Source: Tepidibacter hydrothermalis
Lineage (GTDB): Bacteria > Bacillota > Clostridia > Peptostreptococcales > Peptostreptococcaceae
Assembly (NCBI RefSeq): GCF_029542625.1
Contig: NZ_CP120733.1
Span: forward strand, 2,976,001-3,040,000
Direction of reading: 5' to 3'
Length of the DNA stretch: 64,000 bases
Shown here one piece after another: positions 8,088 through 18,363 of this stretch. The notes beneath the pieces were generated by a model that worked only from the letters and a program-made list of their open reading frames with translations, had not been told where the DNA came from and made no database searches. The translations under genes were made by a program, and so were the position numbers. Position 1 is the first letter of the stretch; every line of letters begins with the position of its first letter.

Positions 8088-10091
8088 TTATACTTTGAAT
8101 CTATCTATTTGTTCATTTAACTTTGCTGAAAGTTCATTAAGTCTTTCTGCACTTTTTGCAACTTTATCAACATCATTGGATTGCTGATGAGCTGAAGCTG
8201 TAACTTCTTCAGACGCTGCTGCTGTCTCTTCTGATACTGCTGATATGCTTCCTATAGCCTCAACTATTAAATCTTTATCTTTTATTATATCGATTACAAA
8301 TTTATTAACCTGCTCTATTTCATTTGTAATATTATCTATTGATTTAGATATTTTTTCAAATGAACTATTTACATCTTTTACAGATTTATTTTGGTCAATC
8401 GAAACATTTTTTACTTCGCTCATAATTTCAACCGTGTTCTTACTTTCATATTTTATAGCATCTACGATTTCTTTGATTTCATCAGTTGCAACATTAGACC
8501 CTTGTGCAAGCTTTCTTATTTCTTCAGCAACAACTGCAAACCCTTTTCCTGCTTCTCCTGCTCTTGCTGCTTCTATACTTGCATTTAATGCCAATAAATT
8601 TGTCTGATCAGCTATAGATCTTATCGTTTGTAATATATTTTCTATATTACTAGATTTTTCACTTAACTGTTTTACTGCAGCTTCTATTTTATCGATAGAT
8701 TGATTATTTAAATCAGTTTTTTCTTTAAGTTCATTAACTACATTTACACCTTCTATATTTATATCAATTGCTTCATTTGCATTTTTAAACATAGTATCTG
8801 TATTATTTGCCAATTTATTAAATTTATCATCTAAATTAGATGCAAGCTTTGCTCCATTTTCTGCATCTACTGCTTGCTGTCCTGCTCCTCTTGCTATTTC
8901 TTCTACTGTTTTTGCTATTTCTTCACTTGATGCACTAGTCTGTTCTGATGTAACTACAAGATTTGTTGCAGCACCCGCTACTTCTTCACTTACATCCTTT
9001 GCGTTATTTAAAAGGCGCTTAACATTTTCCACCATAATATTAAAATTATTTGACATCAATCCAATTTCATCATTTGATTTAACATTTAATTCTACTGTGA
9101 AATCTCCATCTTTTACCGTATTCATGCCATTTACTATATAATTCATGTTTTTAGACATATTATTTGCAAGCATTATTCCTACTACTGATGCAATTATAAG
9201 TATAATTATTCCAATCAATATAGCATTACTAAGTATCCCACTAGTATCTTCTTTTATTTCATCTATATATATAGCAGATAAAACAGTCCATCCAAACTCT
9301 GGCATTTTTTTATACGCAGAAAACTTTTCAGATGTACTTCCATCATTTTCTTTCCACTTATAATCTATAATCCCTTTATCTAAATCACTACTTACAACGT
9401 TTTTTATTTCTGGTACATTTATTTCTTTTCCTATTAATTCAGGATTTTTATGTGTAATAAATTTCCCATTAAAGTCTAAAATATATGGATATCCTTTTTC
9501 TCCTACTTTTATAGCGTTTATTTTATCCGATAATACATCTATTGGTATTGTTACACTAACTACACCAACTAATTTATTTTTATCTCCATTTTCATAAACT
9601 GGAGATGCACACGCGATTGATTGTTTTTTGTTAACAACATCCATATATATATCTGTAACGACAACACTTTGTTTTTCTACAGCTTTTTTATACCAAGGTC
9701 TTGTTCTAGGATCATAGTCACTTCCTAGATCTATATCAGGATATATTCTAAAACCTCCGTCTACTGTTCCCATGTATATATGAGTTGCATCTGGATAACT
9801 TTCTATATAATTTTCTAATAATTCCATTAAAAAAGGTTCATATTCTGGGTGAATAAGTATTTGTTCAGCATCAACATTTGTACCTATCATTTTAATACCA
9901 TTTTTGTATCCATCAAAATAATTTTCAATAGATTCTTTAATATCATTGTTAAGAGCTTCCATAGAATTTCTAAACTGTTTTTCTAATACCTTTTTTGAGT
10001 TGACATAGGATGTACTTCCTAAAATCGATAAAGGTATCACTATTAACGCTAAAACCAAAATAATCAACTTAGTCTTAATTGTAAATTTCAT
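8088..10091 (-). CDS. dCache-type methyl-accepting chemotaxis protein
   Basis: 667 residues with the usual receptor plan. Membrane helix at ~8-28; a periplasmic-side double-Cache sensor at ~35-280 ([53 protein letters not shown]); a second helix at ~285-308; HAMP to ~361; then a long signalling coiled coil with tip [20 protein letters not shown]. dCache domains often bind amino acids, which would suit an amino-acid fermenter, but the ligand cannot be read from sequence. Methylation-type Gln/Glu pairs occur in both helices of the coil ([26 protein letters not shown]). It has its own terminator and stands alone. Confidence 0.95.
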   Translation of the reverse strand: MKFTIKTKLIILVLALIVIPLSILGSTSYVNSKKVLEKQFRNSMEALNNDIKESIENYFDGYKNGIKMIGTNVDAEQILIHPEYEPFLMELLENYIESYPDATHIYMGTVDGGFRIYPDIDLGSDYDPRTRPWYKKAVEKQSVVVTDIYMDVVNKKQSIACASPVYENGDKNKLVGVVSVTIPIDVLSDKINAIKVGEKGYPYILDFNGKFITHKNPELIGKEINVPEIKNVVSSDLDKGIIDYKWKENDGSTSEKFSAYKKMPEFGWTVLSAIYIDEIKEDTSGILSNAILIGIIILIIASVVGIMLANNMSKNMNYIVNGMNTVKDGDFTVELNVKSNDEIGLMSNNFNIMVENVKRLLNNAKDVSEEVAGAATNLVVTSEQTSASSEEIAKTVEEIARGAGQQAVDAENGAKLASNLDDKFNKLANNTDTMFKNANEAIDINIEGVNVVNELKEKTDLNNQSIDKIEAAVKQLSEKSSNIENILQTIRSIADQTNLLALNASIEAARAGEAGKGFAVVAEEIRKLAQGSNVATDEIKEIVDAIKYESKNTVEIMSEVKNVSIDQNKSVKDVNSSFEKISKSIDNITNEIEQVNKFVIDIIKDKDLIVEAIGSISAVSEETAAASEEVTASAHQQSNDVDKVAKSAERLNELSAKLNEQIDRFKV

Positions 10092-10228
10092 ATATTCCCT
10101 CCTTTTTTCAATCGACTTTTTTCGATCGGTTTGTAATATATTCTACAATTACTCTTAAATTCCTGTCTATTCTTTGTTATTTTTTTATTAAACATGAATT
10201 TATTTATATACTCTATTTTTTTTGTAAC

Positions 10229-10262
10229 TAAAAAAATGAAGCTTATTAAAAGCTTCATTTTT
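10229..10262 (-). terminator. Intrinsic terminator of the DUF1189 gene
   Basis: Minus strand: AATGAAGCTT/AAGCTTCATT hairpin followed by seven T, 28-60 bp past the stop of the gene at 10290. Confidence 0.85.
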
Positions 10263-10289
10263 CCATTAATCATCATATAATTTTCTTTT

Positions 10290-11084
10290 TTATTGTTGAA
10301 TTTCTCTTCTATAACTATCCATGGCATTATACATATAAATTCCCGCTACAATATAATAAACGATATTAAAGTACGGTATGTAAATAGGCATATAACCAAT
10401 TATAAGCTTATCTACTACTATAGATAATGTAAATGCGTATATACATATCTTATATATATATCCAAATTCAATATCCATCTTTTGAACCTTACTTATTATA
10501 ATTCCAGCTATACCTAGAATTAATGCATTTATCATAGTAGACAGCATAATCCAAAGTGTTCCAAATATCATTCCAAATAGAACTATAAATATGCTAATCC
10601 AGTTGTTTATCTTTGGAATATATTTAGCAACATCTTGTTTATTGAATTCAACATCATTTATAGAACTGAAATCAAATTCTCTTTTTTCAACAACATTTTT
10701 CTTTACTACTGCCTTATCCTTAAGAATTAAAATTCCTTCATTATAAGAGTCAAGCACACTTGCATCTGTATTCCCTGTCGTATCAACTATAATGTAATCA
10801 TCAATTCTAAGCGGCATATCACCTTCTACATTCATTTCTCCGTTTTTAAATTCAAAATCAGGCATTTGAATCATAATCCCTCTTGCTTCATCTTCAAACG
10901 AATTTTTGAACTTATAAGACATTACTGACGAAGTTATAAATGCAACCATTAAAGATAGTAAAAATAAATACAATATTCCTTTACCTAATGATTCTTTGAC
11001 GAAAAAATTATAAGATCGTATGTCAACTATACTTCTTTTAAATCTTTCAAAGAAACTTACCTTATGGCTTTTAATTTCATCCAT
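10290..11084 (-). CDS. DUF1189 family membrane protein
   Basis: 264 residues. N-terminal SFFERFKRSIVDIRSYNFF leads into a membrane helix (~37-55). An extracytoplasmic section follows (~56-170) with the DUF1189 features DEARGIMIQMPDFEFKNGE and DDYIIVDTTG, then three to four helices (~165-250). The family is widespread in Firmicutes and has no established function. It is 16 bp downstream of the RNA methyltransferase gene on the same strand, so the two may be cotranscribed. Confidence 0.85.
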   Translation of the reverse strand: MDEIKSHKVSFFERFKRSIVDIRSYNFFVKESLGKGILYLFLLSLMVAFITSSVMSYKFKNSFEDEARGIMIQMPDFEFKNGEMNVEGDMPLRIDDYIIVDTTGNTDASVLDSYNEGILILKDKAVVKKNVVEKREFDFSSINDVEFNKQDVAKYIPKINNWISIFIVLFGMIFGTLWIMLSTMINALILGIAGIIISKVQKMDIEFGYIYKICIYAFTLSIVVDKLIIGYMPIYIPYFNIVYYIVAGIYMYNAMDSYRREIQQ

Positions 11085-11100
11085 ATTCTTCCTCCTAGTT

Positions 11101-11901
11101 CTATTTACAAGTCAATTTATTCTTTATTTCGTACATCAGTATTCCAGAAGCCATGGCAGCATTTAGTGACTCTGCCTTTCCGTATATAGGTATCTTAACC
11201 AATATATCAGACTTATCTATTATTTCATCCTTTATACCATTGCCTTCATTACCTATAACCAAAGCTACCTTTTCTCCATAATCAACACTATTATAGTAAT
11301 TATCCGTATTTAAATAACTAGAAACTATGTTAAATCCTTTATTCTTTATAATATCCAAATCTTCATCAACACAATTTACAATATTCATATCAAATATCGA
11401 ACCCATAGTAGACCTTATAACCTTAGGATTATATACATCTACACAACCTTTTAATAAAATTATAGACTGCGCTCCAGCTGCATCCGCTGTTCTTATTATA
11501 GTTCCCATATTACCTGGGTCTTGTATTCTATCAAGTACTACTATAAAATCAGTTTCTTCTTTTAGTGAGTCATCTAAAAAATGCTCTTTATATTCAACTA
11601 CAGCTATTATTCCCTGTGGTTTTTCAGTATCGCACACTTCTTTAAAGAGCTTATTAGTTGTTTTATACATTTTATAGTTTTCCAATTCCAAAGCTTGTAT
11701 AAATTCTTTATGCTCATCTTTATTTAAAAATTCATCATTATATACAATATAGTCAATAATAGCACTGCACTGCATAGCCTGTTTTACTATTCTATAACCT
11801 TCTATTATAAATTTTTTTTCTTGATTTCTCTTTTTTGATTTAAGCAAAGATTTAGTATATTTTATTCTTTCATTATCTTTACTAGTTATTTCTACAGTCA
11901 T
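11101..11901 (-). CDS. TrmH/SpoU-family RNA 2'-O-methyltransferase
   Basis: 266 residues. An N-terminal RNA-binding substrate domain (SKDNERIKYTKSLLKSKKRN) is followed by a SPOUT trefoil-knot domain with motif 1 VLDRIQDPGNMGTIIRTADA, motif 2 LVIGNEGNGIKDEI and motif 3 IPIYGKAESLNAAMASGIL. It would transfer a methyl group from S-adenosylmethionine to a ribose 2'-OH of rRNA or tRNA. It resembles the YsgA/RlmB-like group often found near trkA, infC or pheS; the exact nucleotide cannot be told. It starts 2 bp after the ktrA stop codon, so it reads as one operon with ktrB-ktrA. Confidence 0.92.
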   Translation of the reverse strand: MTVEITSKDNERIKYTKSLLKSKKRNQEKKFIIEGYRIVKQAMQCSAIIDYIVYNDEFLNKDEHKEFIQALELENYKMYKTTNKLFKEVCDTEKPQGIIAVVEYKEHFLDDSLKEETDFIVVLDRIQDPGNMGTIIRTADAAGAQSIILLKGCVDVYNPKVIRSTMGSIFDMNIVNCVDEDLDIIKNKGFNIVSSYLNTDNYYNSVDYGEKVALVIGNEGNGIKDEIIDKSDILVKIPIYGKAESLNAAMASGILMYEIKNKLTCK

Positions 11902-11903
11902 TA

Positions 11904-12557
11904 TTATCTATCCTCTGCACTTATTTTGTTTATTTTAGTATTCTCACCTATAACAACCAATATATCTTCATTTTGGAACTTTGCATCAGGTGATGGCGAT
12001 ATATCTATATCTTTATTATGCTTTACAGCCATAACATTTATTCCATATTTAGCTCTCAAGTCTAATTCCATAAGACTTTTTCCTACCCAATCACTAGGAG
12101 TTACTATCTCAACTATAGAATAGTTAGGATCAAGTTCTATATGATCTAAAACATTCTCAGATACTAGATTATGAGCCACTCTAACTCCCATATCTCTTTC
12201 AGGAAACACTACTCTATCTGCTCCTATTTTGTAAAGTACCTTTGCTTGTAGCTCATTTTGAGCCTTACAAAGCACGTGTTTAACTCCAAGTTCTTTAGCT
12301 ATTAATGTAGCCATTATAGATGACTGAACATCAGCACCTATACTTATAACTGCAACATCAAAGTTTCTAATACCTAAAGATCTCATTGTATTCTCATCAA
12401 TAGCATCAGCTTGTACCGCATGAGTTACCTTATCAGCTATGCCTTGTACTATATCATAATTTTTATCTACAGTCATAACCTCATGTCCTAAAAGATATAA
12501 TGTTGTAGCTACAGAAGTACCAAATCTTCCACACCCTATTACTACATACTGCTTCAT
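11904..12557 (-). CDS. ktrA: KtrA-type potassium uptake regulatory subunit
   Basis: 217 residues from the ATG after GAGGAG (7-8 nt gap); a TTG two codons earlier is less likely. The N-terminal RCK_N domain has the Rossmann motif GCGRFGTSVA and the acidic nucleotide-binding residue at the end of strand 2 (MTVDK). The C-terminal RCK_C domain (~135-217, SIVEIVTPSDWVGKSLMELDL) is the c-di-AMP-binding type in Firmicutes. The protein forms a cytoplasmic octameric ring that gates KtrB in response to ATP/ADP. It lies 15 bp downstream of ktrB. Confidence 0.94.
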   Translation of the reverse strand: MKQYVVIGCGRFGTSVATTLYLLGHEVMTVDKNYDIVQGIADKVTHAVQADAIDENTMRSLGIRNFDVAVISIGADVQSSIMATLIAKELGVKHVLCKAQNELQAKVLYKIGADRVVFPERDMGVRVAHNLVSENVLDHIELDPNYSIVEIVTPSDWVGKSLMELDLRAKYGINVMAVKHNKDIDISPSPDAKFQNEDILVVIGENTKINKISAEDR

Positions 12558-12572
12558 AAACAAAACTCCTCT

Positions 12573-13922
12573 CTATCCAACAATTACTTTTTCTTCTGGA
12601 TATCTTATAATATTTTTTTTCTTTCTATTCGAAATAGCGAATAATATAGTTAAAGCTCCAACTCTTCCTGCAAACATAGATAAAGCTATTAATAATTTAC
12701 CCGCAGTAGTTAAATTAGGACTACCAAAAATACTAAGCCCTACCGTTCCATAAGCAGAAACAGCTTCAAACAGTATATGGATAAATGTAAATTTTGTATC
12801 AGTTAAACTTAAAGTCATAGTTAGAACAACAACAATGCTAATTCCTATAGCAATAACTCCTAAAGCTTTGTTTACAACAGTGTAAGATATTCTTCTTCCA
12901 AATGCTTCAACATCTTCTTTTCCTTTTACAAAAGCTATTACAGCAAGAAATAATACTCCTATAGTAGTAGTTTTTATACCTCCTGCAGTCGATCCAGGAG
13001 AACCACCAATAAACATGAATATAACAGTTAAAAACTTTGAACTATCTTTCATAGCCGCAAGATCTATAGTATTAAATCCAGCAGTTCTTGTTGTTACAGA
13101 TTGAAAAAGCGCACCTAAAACTTTTCCTTTAAAAGAAAGATTTCCTAAAGTATCAGGATTACTATACTCAATTGCAAAAAATAGTATAAATCCAAATAAT
13201 ATTAAAAAAGAACTTATAGATATTACTATTTTAGAATGAAGATTGAACTTCGAAAATTTTCTCTTCTTCATAATATCAAATATAACAGGAAATCCTAAAC
13301 CACCAAGTATTATAAGCATCATTATTACCATGTTAACAGTAATATTGTCAACATAAGATGTTAATGATGAAAAATTACCCATCAAATCAAAGCCTGCATT
13401 ACAAAAAGCTGATATAGCATGAAAAACTCCATATCCTATTCCTTTTGCAAATCCCATCTTAGGTATAAATACACTAGCTAGTATAGCAGCACCTATACCT
13501 TCTATTACAAAAGTTCCTATTAATATATGTCTTGTAAGTCTTACAAGTCCTGATAAATCATATTGATTTAATGCTTCTTGTATAAGAAGTCTTTGGTGTA
13601 GATATATTTTTTTTCTCACTAGTATAGCAAACATCGTCGCCATACTCATAAATCCAAGCCCTCCAACCTGTATTAAGGTTATAATGACTACTTTACCAAA
13701 TAAGGTCCAATAAGTACCTGTATCTACAACAACAAGACCCGTAACACAAACAGCTGACGTAGAAGTAAATAAGGCATTTACAAATCCTATTTTTTCACCA
13801 CTATTAGTTGCAATAGTAGTATTTAAAAGCATAGCTCCTATTAATATTATCATCGCAAATCCGATAACCATTATTTGAGCGGGAGATAATCTCTTCTTTT
13901 TTCGAATATATTTACCTAACAT
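12573..13922 (-). CDS. ktrB: KtrB-type potassium/sodium-coupled uptake channel
   Basis: 449 residues of a TrkH/KtrB membrane pore. The four pore-loop repeats and their filter glycines are visible: TSTSAVCVTGLVV, HAISAFCNAGFDL, SVTTRTAGFNTID and EAVSAYGTVGLS. GGSPGSTAGGIKTTT is the conserved D3 loop segment. It imports K+ with KtrA as gate. The start ATG gives MLGKYIRKKKRLSPAQ. No ydaO-type c-di-AMP riboswitch is visible upstream. Confidence 0.95.
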   Translation of the reverse strand: MLGKYIRKKKRLSPAQIMVIGFAMIILIGAMLLNTTIATNSGEKIGFVNALFTSTSAVCVTGLVVVDTGTYWTLFGKVVIITLIQVGGLGFMSMATMFAILVRKKIYLHQRLLIQEALNQYDLSGLVRLTRHILIGTFVIEGIGAAILASVFIPKMGFAKGIGYGVFHAISAFCNAGFDLMGNFSSLTSYVDNITVNMVIMMLIILGGLGFPVIFDIMKKRKFSKFNLHSKIVISISSFLILFGFILFFAIEYSNPDTLGNLSFKGKVLGALFQSVTTRTAGFNTIDLAAMKDSSKFLTVIFMFIGGSPGSTAGGIKTTTIGVLFLAVIAFVKGKEDVEAFGRRISYTVVNKALGVIAIGISIVVVLTMTLSLTDTKFTFIHILFEAVSAYGTVGLSIFGSPNLTTAGKLLIALSMFAGRVGALTILFAISNRKKKNIIRYPEEKVIVG

Positions 13923-14230
13923 TTTTTCACCTCTTTACGTAATAAGAATATACTGTAATAATTTCATATTAATTCAAACAATGTAAATTATATACTATTC
14001 AATTCAATATTCAAGTTTATTTTTAATACATAACAAACTATACATTATTTATATTATGTATTTTTAATTTAATAAAGCCCACGATCAGTGATTTATAGAG
14101 TTTTAATTAATGTATATATTGTAATATTTAGCTATATCTTAATATAATAACTACTATTTTATTATATTAAGTAACTATTTTCAATCAATATAATGTATTT
14201 TTATAATACTTTGTTAAAGGAGTGACTAAT
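13923..14230. other. Divergent intergenic region ktrB / cation diffusion facilitator
   Basis: About 300 bp, very A/T-rich. The only notable structure is a 13-bp perfect inverted repeat, CTTAATATAATAA/TTATTATATTAAG, with an 8-nt spacer at 14138-14171, about 60 bp ahead of the CDF start codon. It could be an operator. No riboswitch is recognised. Confidence 0.5.
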
Positions 14231-15103
14231 TTGACTTATAACACTTACTATAATAATGTAAAAAAAATATTGATATTTATATTAATATTAAATTTAATTG
14301 TTGCTTTTTCTAAAGTATTTTATGGATATTACACTAACGTATCAAGCATGATTGCAGATGGTATTCACTCTTTAGGTGATAGTGTATCTAATATAATAGG
14401 AATATTGGCTATATACATATCTTCTAAACCTCCTGATGATACACATCCTTATGGTCATGAAAAATTTGAAACACTAGCATCTATTTTCATATCTTTGTTA
14501 TTATTTTCAATGTCATTCAAAATAATAACAAGTTCTTATAATAAATTATTAAATCCAACACTTCCTACTATTAATATATATAATTTTATAATAATGATAC
14601 TTACATTAATTATTAACTTCTTTGTTTCAACTTATGAATTTCATAAGGGAAAGGAACTTCAAAGCGAAATACTAATATCAGACTCTATTCACACTAAAAG
14701 TGATATATATGTGTCTATATCAGTTTTAATAAGTTTATTTACTATAAAAATGGGGTTTATAATACTAGATATAATAATTTCTTTTGTAATATCCATACTT
14801 ATAATAAAGGCATCTTTTGAGATATTGATTCCTGCAATAAAAGTATTGTCAGATGGTGCTATGATTGATGCTAAGTGCATACATGACTTTGTTATGAAAA
14901 TCGATAAAGTTCTATATTGTAACAATATACGAACTCACGGAAAAGAAAACCGAATAAGAGTAGACCTTACTATAGGTGTGGATAAGTACCTCACTCTTGA
15001 AAATACACATATTTTATCTCATTATATAGAAGATATGGTTATACTTGAATTTAATGGGGTAAAAGAAGTAATAATACATGTTGAACCTTGTGATAATAAT
15101 TAA
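14231..15103 (+). CDS. Cation diffusion facilitator family transporter
   Basis: 290 residues from a TTG start placed 8 nt after AAAGGAG; the GTG at 14222 overlaps that ribosome-binding site. Membrane helices at ~13-33, 40-60, 76-98, 110-128, 150-170 and 175-195. Metal-site residues are visible in SSMIADGIHSLGDSVSN (HxxxD-type site, helix 2) and ILISDSIHTKSDIYVS (helix 5), and DDTHPYGHEKFET matches CDF family members. The C-terminal cytoplasmic domain has HVEP. It exports divalent metals such as Zn2+, Mn2+ or Fe2+ using proton antiport; the metal is not settled by sequence. Confidence 0.92.
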   Translation: MTYNTYYNNVKKILIFILILNLIVAFSKVFYGYYTNVSSMIADGIHSLGDSVSNIIGILAIYISSKPPDDTHPYGHEKFETLASIFISLLLFSMSFKIITSSYNKLLNPTLPTINIYNFIIMILTLIINFFVSTYEFHKGKELQSEILISDSIHTKSDIYVSISVLISLFTIKMGFIILDIIISFVISILIIKASFEILIPAIKVLSDGAMIDAKCIHDFVMKIDKVLYCNNIRTHGKENRIRVDLTIGVDKYLTLENTHILSHYIEDMVILEFNGVKEVIIHVEPCDNN

Positions 15104-15209
15104 TATAGTAATCAATATACATTTCAAAATATTCAAACCAATGCTATAATATATTACACATACAAAATAATAATTTCAATCTAATGAAAAAATGAAAAGA
15201 GGTAAAGTT

Positions 15210-15782
15210 ATGAATAAAGACATAGGAAAAAAAATAAAAACACTAAGGCAAAGTAAAGCTATGACGCTCAAAGTTTTAAGCGAAAAATCAGGATTATCTA
15301 TAGGATTTTTATCTCAACTTGAGAGAGGATTGACAAGCGTTGCTATAGATTGTCTAGAAAATATAGCTTCTGTTTTAGATGTAGAATTGACTTACTTTTT
15401 CTCAAGACAAAAAAATAATGATTCTGTTATAATGAAAAGCTATGAGCAAGAAGTATCTCAAGTAGTAAATTCTAAGGTAGTTTATTACCATCTATCTCAG
15501 AATATAGACGATAAGGTTATGTTGCCTAAACTAGTAAACGTTCTTCCATATGAAGGTGATGAAGAGGTAACTGAATACTCTCACGAGGGAGAAGAATTTA
15601 TATATGTATTAGAAGGCATCTTAACCCTTTATGTAAACAACAGAAAGTATGTACTTCACCCAGAGGATTGTGTTCATTTTAATTCTTCTCTAAATCACAA
15701 TTGGGTAAACCACACAAATAAAAATGTAAAAATGCTTGTTGTAAACACACCTAATTTCTTAAAAAAAGATAACTTAAAATAA
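15210..15782 (+). CDS. XRE-family regulator with C-terminal cupin domain
   Basis: 190 residues from the ATG preceded by AGAGG at 7 nt; an in-frame ATG six codons upstream lacks one. Residues ~5-60 form a Cro/CI helix-turn-helix (IKTLRQSKAMTLKVLSEKSG, SQLERG). Residues ~105-185 form a double-stranded beta-helix cupin (SHEGEEFIYVLEGILTLYVN, LHPEDCVHFNSSLNHNW). Regulators of this build often control amino-acid or polyamine catabolism and sense a small molecule in the cupin. It is convergent with the serine dehydratase/ornithine genes, so it may control them, but no shared operator was identified. Confidence 0.92.
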   Translation: MNKDIGKKIKTLRQSKAMTLKVLSEKSGLSIGFLSQLERGLTSVAIDCLENIASVLDVELTYFFSRQKNNDSVIMKSYEQEVSQVVNSKVVYYHLSQNIDDKVMLPKLVNVLPYEGDEEVTEYSHEGEEFIYVLEGILTLYVNNRKYVLHPEDCVHFNSSLNHNWVNHTNKNVKMLVVNTPNFLKKDNLK

Positions 15783-15804
15783 TTATTTTAAGTTATCTTT
15801 TTTT
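15761..15804. terminator. Bidirectional terminator
   Basis: Perfect palindrome AAAGATAACTTAAAATAA/TTATTTTAAGTTATCTTT with a near-zero loop, A-run and T-run on the two sides. It overlaps the last codons of the XRE-cupin gene and serves the convergent serine dehydratase transcript. Confidence 0.85.
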
Positions 15805-15806
15805 AG

Positions 15807-17390
15807 TTAGTTTATTTTTTTATTTATTCTCTTTGATGTTTCTACAATTGATAATCCTGCAAGTTCTGTACATCTAAGTTCTACAGGAATCATTTTACCA
15901 ACTTGATCCATTGCTGTAACAGTTTCATCAAGAGGAACTACTTTATCAAATCCAGCAAGAACCATATTTGCACTTGAAAGAGCATTAGTACCAGCTAAAA
16001 CATTCTTTCCAAGACACGGAACTTCAACTCTTGATCCAACAGGATCACATGCAAGTCCTAAAACACTTTGAAGCGCCATTGAAGCCGCATCTACAGATTG
16101 TATAATATTTCCTCCTACAAGTTGTACAAGCCCCGCTGCTGCCATTCCAGAGCCTGATCCACACTCTGCTTGACAACCACCAACTTCACCTGCAAAAGTA
16201 GCATGCTCAGCTATAAATATTCCTATCATTCCAGCTGCTAACATAGCTTTAGTAATTTCATCTACACTTTTTCCTAATTGCATAGCTGTTCCTATTATAG
16301 TTCCAGGAAGTCCTCCACACGATCCAGCAGTTGGTGCTGCTACGAAAGCTCCCATAGAACTTTTAACTTCCATTATTGCTGTTATAGATGCTATTATTCT
16401 ATTTAAAACATCTCCAGGTATTAGCTTACTCTGTTTTTGTGCCTCTTCTATCATCCATGACTGTGGTCCTAATATACGATTTTCGTATTCTGTTCCTTTA
16501 AGACCTTCTTCAACTGAATTTATCATTATATTAACTATTTCTTTCATCTTATCAAATACTTCTTGCTTTGATATATTACCTCTTTTACTTTCATATAAAA
16601 GTGCTGCTTCCCATAACTCTAAGTTTTCTTTTTTAGCTACTTCAAGCATTTTTTCACTAGTTAAAAAAGGAACTTCACAATCTTTATGTGACATAGTAGG
16701 AAGTACAGGGTTAAGTGATATTATGTTTAAAGCACCACTCGTATTTTTTATATTATCTAATACATCTTTATTAATTTCTTCTTGAGTCTTAAGAACTACT
16801 AAACCTTTTTTGTTATTAATAGATGTAGTGCAATAGTCAAAATCATTTATAATACCTTTTATACATTCACATTTTTTATTAAGTATTTCACAATCTACAT
16901 TATCAAAAAATACAAGCGTTTCATAAAAATCTCCCTTTATAGAAACTTCAATACCATCTACATCTTGTATCTCTATCATTCCACCGCCAACAGATATAGC
17001 TGTTAAACTTACAGTCTCATCAATATCACTCTTCATAGTCATTTTGTAAGTATTAGGATGCTCTGCCTTATAATCTATTATATTGAATGTAACTTCAACT
17101 CCAGCCGATTTAGCTTCTTCAAGTGAATTTACAAGTCTTGAGTCATTCGCTTCAAAATCTAATACTCCACCAGCAATTCCTATATCAGATCCATGGCCAT
17201 GGTAAGTAGTTGCAAGTGAACCATCTTTATTAAAATCATTTATAACATGAGTAAGATTTCCCTTAACCATCTGTCTTGCAATCTTACCTATTCTCAAAGC
17301 TGCTGCTGTATGTGAACTAGATGGTCCCCTCATAACAGGACCTATTACATCGTTAAATATACTAGGTATTTCTTTAATCATATAACTCAC
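15807..17390 (-). CDS. sdaA: Iron-sulfur L-serine dehydratase, single-chain
   Basis: 527 residues. The N-terminal half is the beta-type domain (DVIGPVMRGPSSSHTAAALR); the C-terminal half is the alpha-type catalytic domain. Likely [4Fe-4S] ligands are in TAGSCGG, GGCQAECGSGSGMAAAG and VEVPCLGKN. The enzyme deaminates L-serine to pyruvate and ammonia and is oxygen-sensitive. At ~527 residues it is longer than E. coli SdaA (454) because of a ~75-residue insertion between the halves, a form common in Clostridia. The next gene upstream, 16 bp away, is an ornithine cyclodeaminase-family gene, indicating a joint amino-acid catabolic operon. Confidence 0.94.
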   Translation of the reverse strand: MSYMIKEIPSIFNDVIGPVMRGPSSSHTAAALRIGKIARQMVKGNLTHVINDFNKDGSLATTYHGHGSDIGIAGGVLDFEANDSRLVNSLEEAKSAGVEVTFNIIDYKAEHPNTYKMTMKSDIDETVSLTAISVGGGMIEIQDVDGIEVSIKGDFYETLVFFDNVDCEILNKKCECIKGIINDFDYCTTSINNKKGLVVLKTQEEINKDVLDNIKNTSGALNIISLNPVLPTMSHKDCEVPFLTSEKMLEVAKKENLELWEAALLYESKRGNISKQEVFDKMKEIVNIMINSVEEGLKGTEYENRILGPQSWMIEEAQKQSKLIPGDVLNRIIASITAIMEVKSSMGAFVAAPTAGSCGGLPGTIIGTAMQLGKSVDEITKAMLAAGMIGIFIAEHATFAGEVGGCQAECGSGSGMAAAGLVQLVGGNIIQSVDAASMALQSVLGLACDPVGSRVEVPCLGKNVLAGTNALSSANMVLAGFDKVVPLDETVTAMDQVGKMIPVELRCTELAGLSIVETSKRINKKIN

Positions 17391-17406
17391 TCCTCTTAGT
17401 CAATTT

Positions 17407-18363
17407 TTAAAGATTAATAACTTGTCCTAATCCCTTTTCTTTTGCTTTTGTATATATAAGTTCTGAAACAACTACATCAAATAATCCCATACCTACTGAT
17501 TTGAACAATGTAGTCTCTTCCTCTAATTTTTTACCATTAACTAGATCTATAAAAGGCTTGATCTGAGCTTCTTTTATCCAGCCTTCTTCAAGAGGAGTTA
17601 TTATATCTCCAGATTCCTCTGTTGCAAATTCTGTATCTATGTATAAATTTTCTATAATCTCAAATATAGCTTGTGGATATTCATGCATAGTAGGTTTATA
17701 TGACCCTATAGCTATAAAGTGCTTTCCTTTTAATAATTCTTTATCATTTGGAATTACAGGTTCAGTAGATGGTGTAGCTGTAATTATAACATCTGAGTTT
17801 TTAACAACTTCTTCAGATGAATCTCCAGCTATAATCTCAACATTTGGAAGTTCCTTTTGAAGTCTAAGAACAAATTCTGGAAGCTTTTGAGAATAAGCAT
17901 CAAATACAGTAACCTTTTCAAAGTTTCTAGCCTTACAAGCATATAAAGTTTGATAAAATCCTTGTACACCTGTTCCTATTACTCCTAGATTCTTTACATT
18001 TTGGGGAGATGTATATCTTATTCCAACACCACCAACTGCTCCAGTTCTATAAGCAGTTATACTCGCACCATTAATCATGCATACTGGTTTTCCTGTTTCT
18101 CTGTCATTTAATAACATAAGTCCATTAGTTACAGGTTCGTTCTTTTTTGGATTATCCGGAAATAGAGTTAATATTTTAGTTCCAAATATACTTTCACTAA
18201 AACAAGGCATATACAATAATGTATTTTGATCCTTATCTATATGAATTCTATCTGGCATAAAAAACGCATCTTTTTCATATATATGAAAAGCCTTTTCTAT
18301 AGCGTCCATTATTTCATCAAGTGAAACAGCTTCTTTTATATCGTGTTCATTAAGGTATAACAT
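17407..18363 (-). CDS. Ornithine cyclodeaminase / mu-crystallin family protein
   Basis: 318 residues from the ATG preceded by GGAGG at 7 nt (MLYLNEHDIKEAV); an earlier in-frame ATG 18 codons upstream has no such site. Family motifs: DRIHIDKDQNTLLYMPC, INGASITAYRTGAVGG, the NAD-binding segment LGVIGTGVQGFYQ, and TATPSTEPVIPN. Members convert ornithine to proline and ammonia, or act as alanine, lysine or other imino-acid dehydrogenases. The pairing with serine dehydratase means an activity toward a serine- or alanine-derived imino acid is also possible. Substrate unassigned. Confidence 0.88.
   Translation of the reverse strand: MLYLNEHDIKEAVSLDEIMDAIEKAFHIYEKDAFFMPDRIHIDKDQNTLLYMPCFSESIFGTKILTLFPDNPKKNEPVTNGLMLLNDRETGKPVCMINGASITAYRTGAVGGVGIRYTSPQNVKNLGVIGTGVQGFYQTLYACKARNFEKVTVFDAYSQKLPEFVLRLQKELPNVEIIAGDSSEEVVKNSDVIITATPSTEPVIPNDKELLKGKHFIAIGSYKPTMHEYPQAIFEIIENLYIDTEFATEESGDIITPLEEGWIKEAQIKPFIDLVNGKKLEEETTLFKSVGMGLFDVVVSELIYTKAKEKGLGQVINL

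Noticed and set aside
10088-10327. 79-codon minus-strand frame between the chemoreceptor and DUF1189 genes
   Set aside because: It runs through the DUF1189 terminator hairpin, overlaps the DUF1189 gene and has no ribosome-binding site or recognisable composition.
13923-14221. ydaO-type c-di-AMP riboswitch ahead of ktrB
   Set aside because: The conserved aptamer cores are absent; only A/T-rich sequence and one inverted repeat are present.
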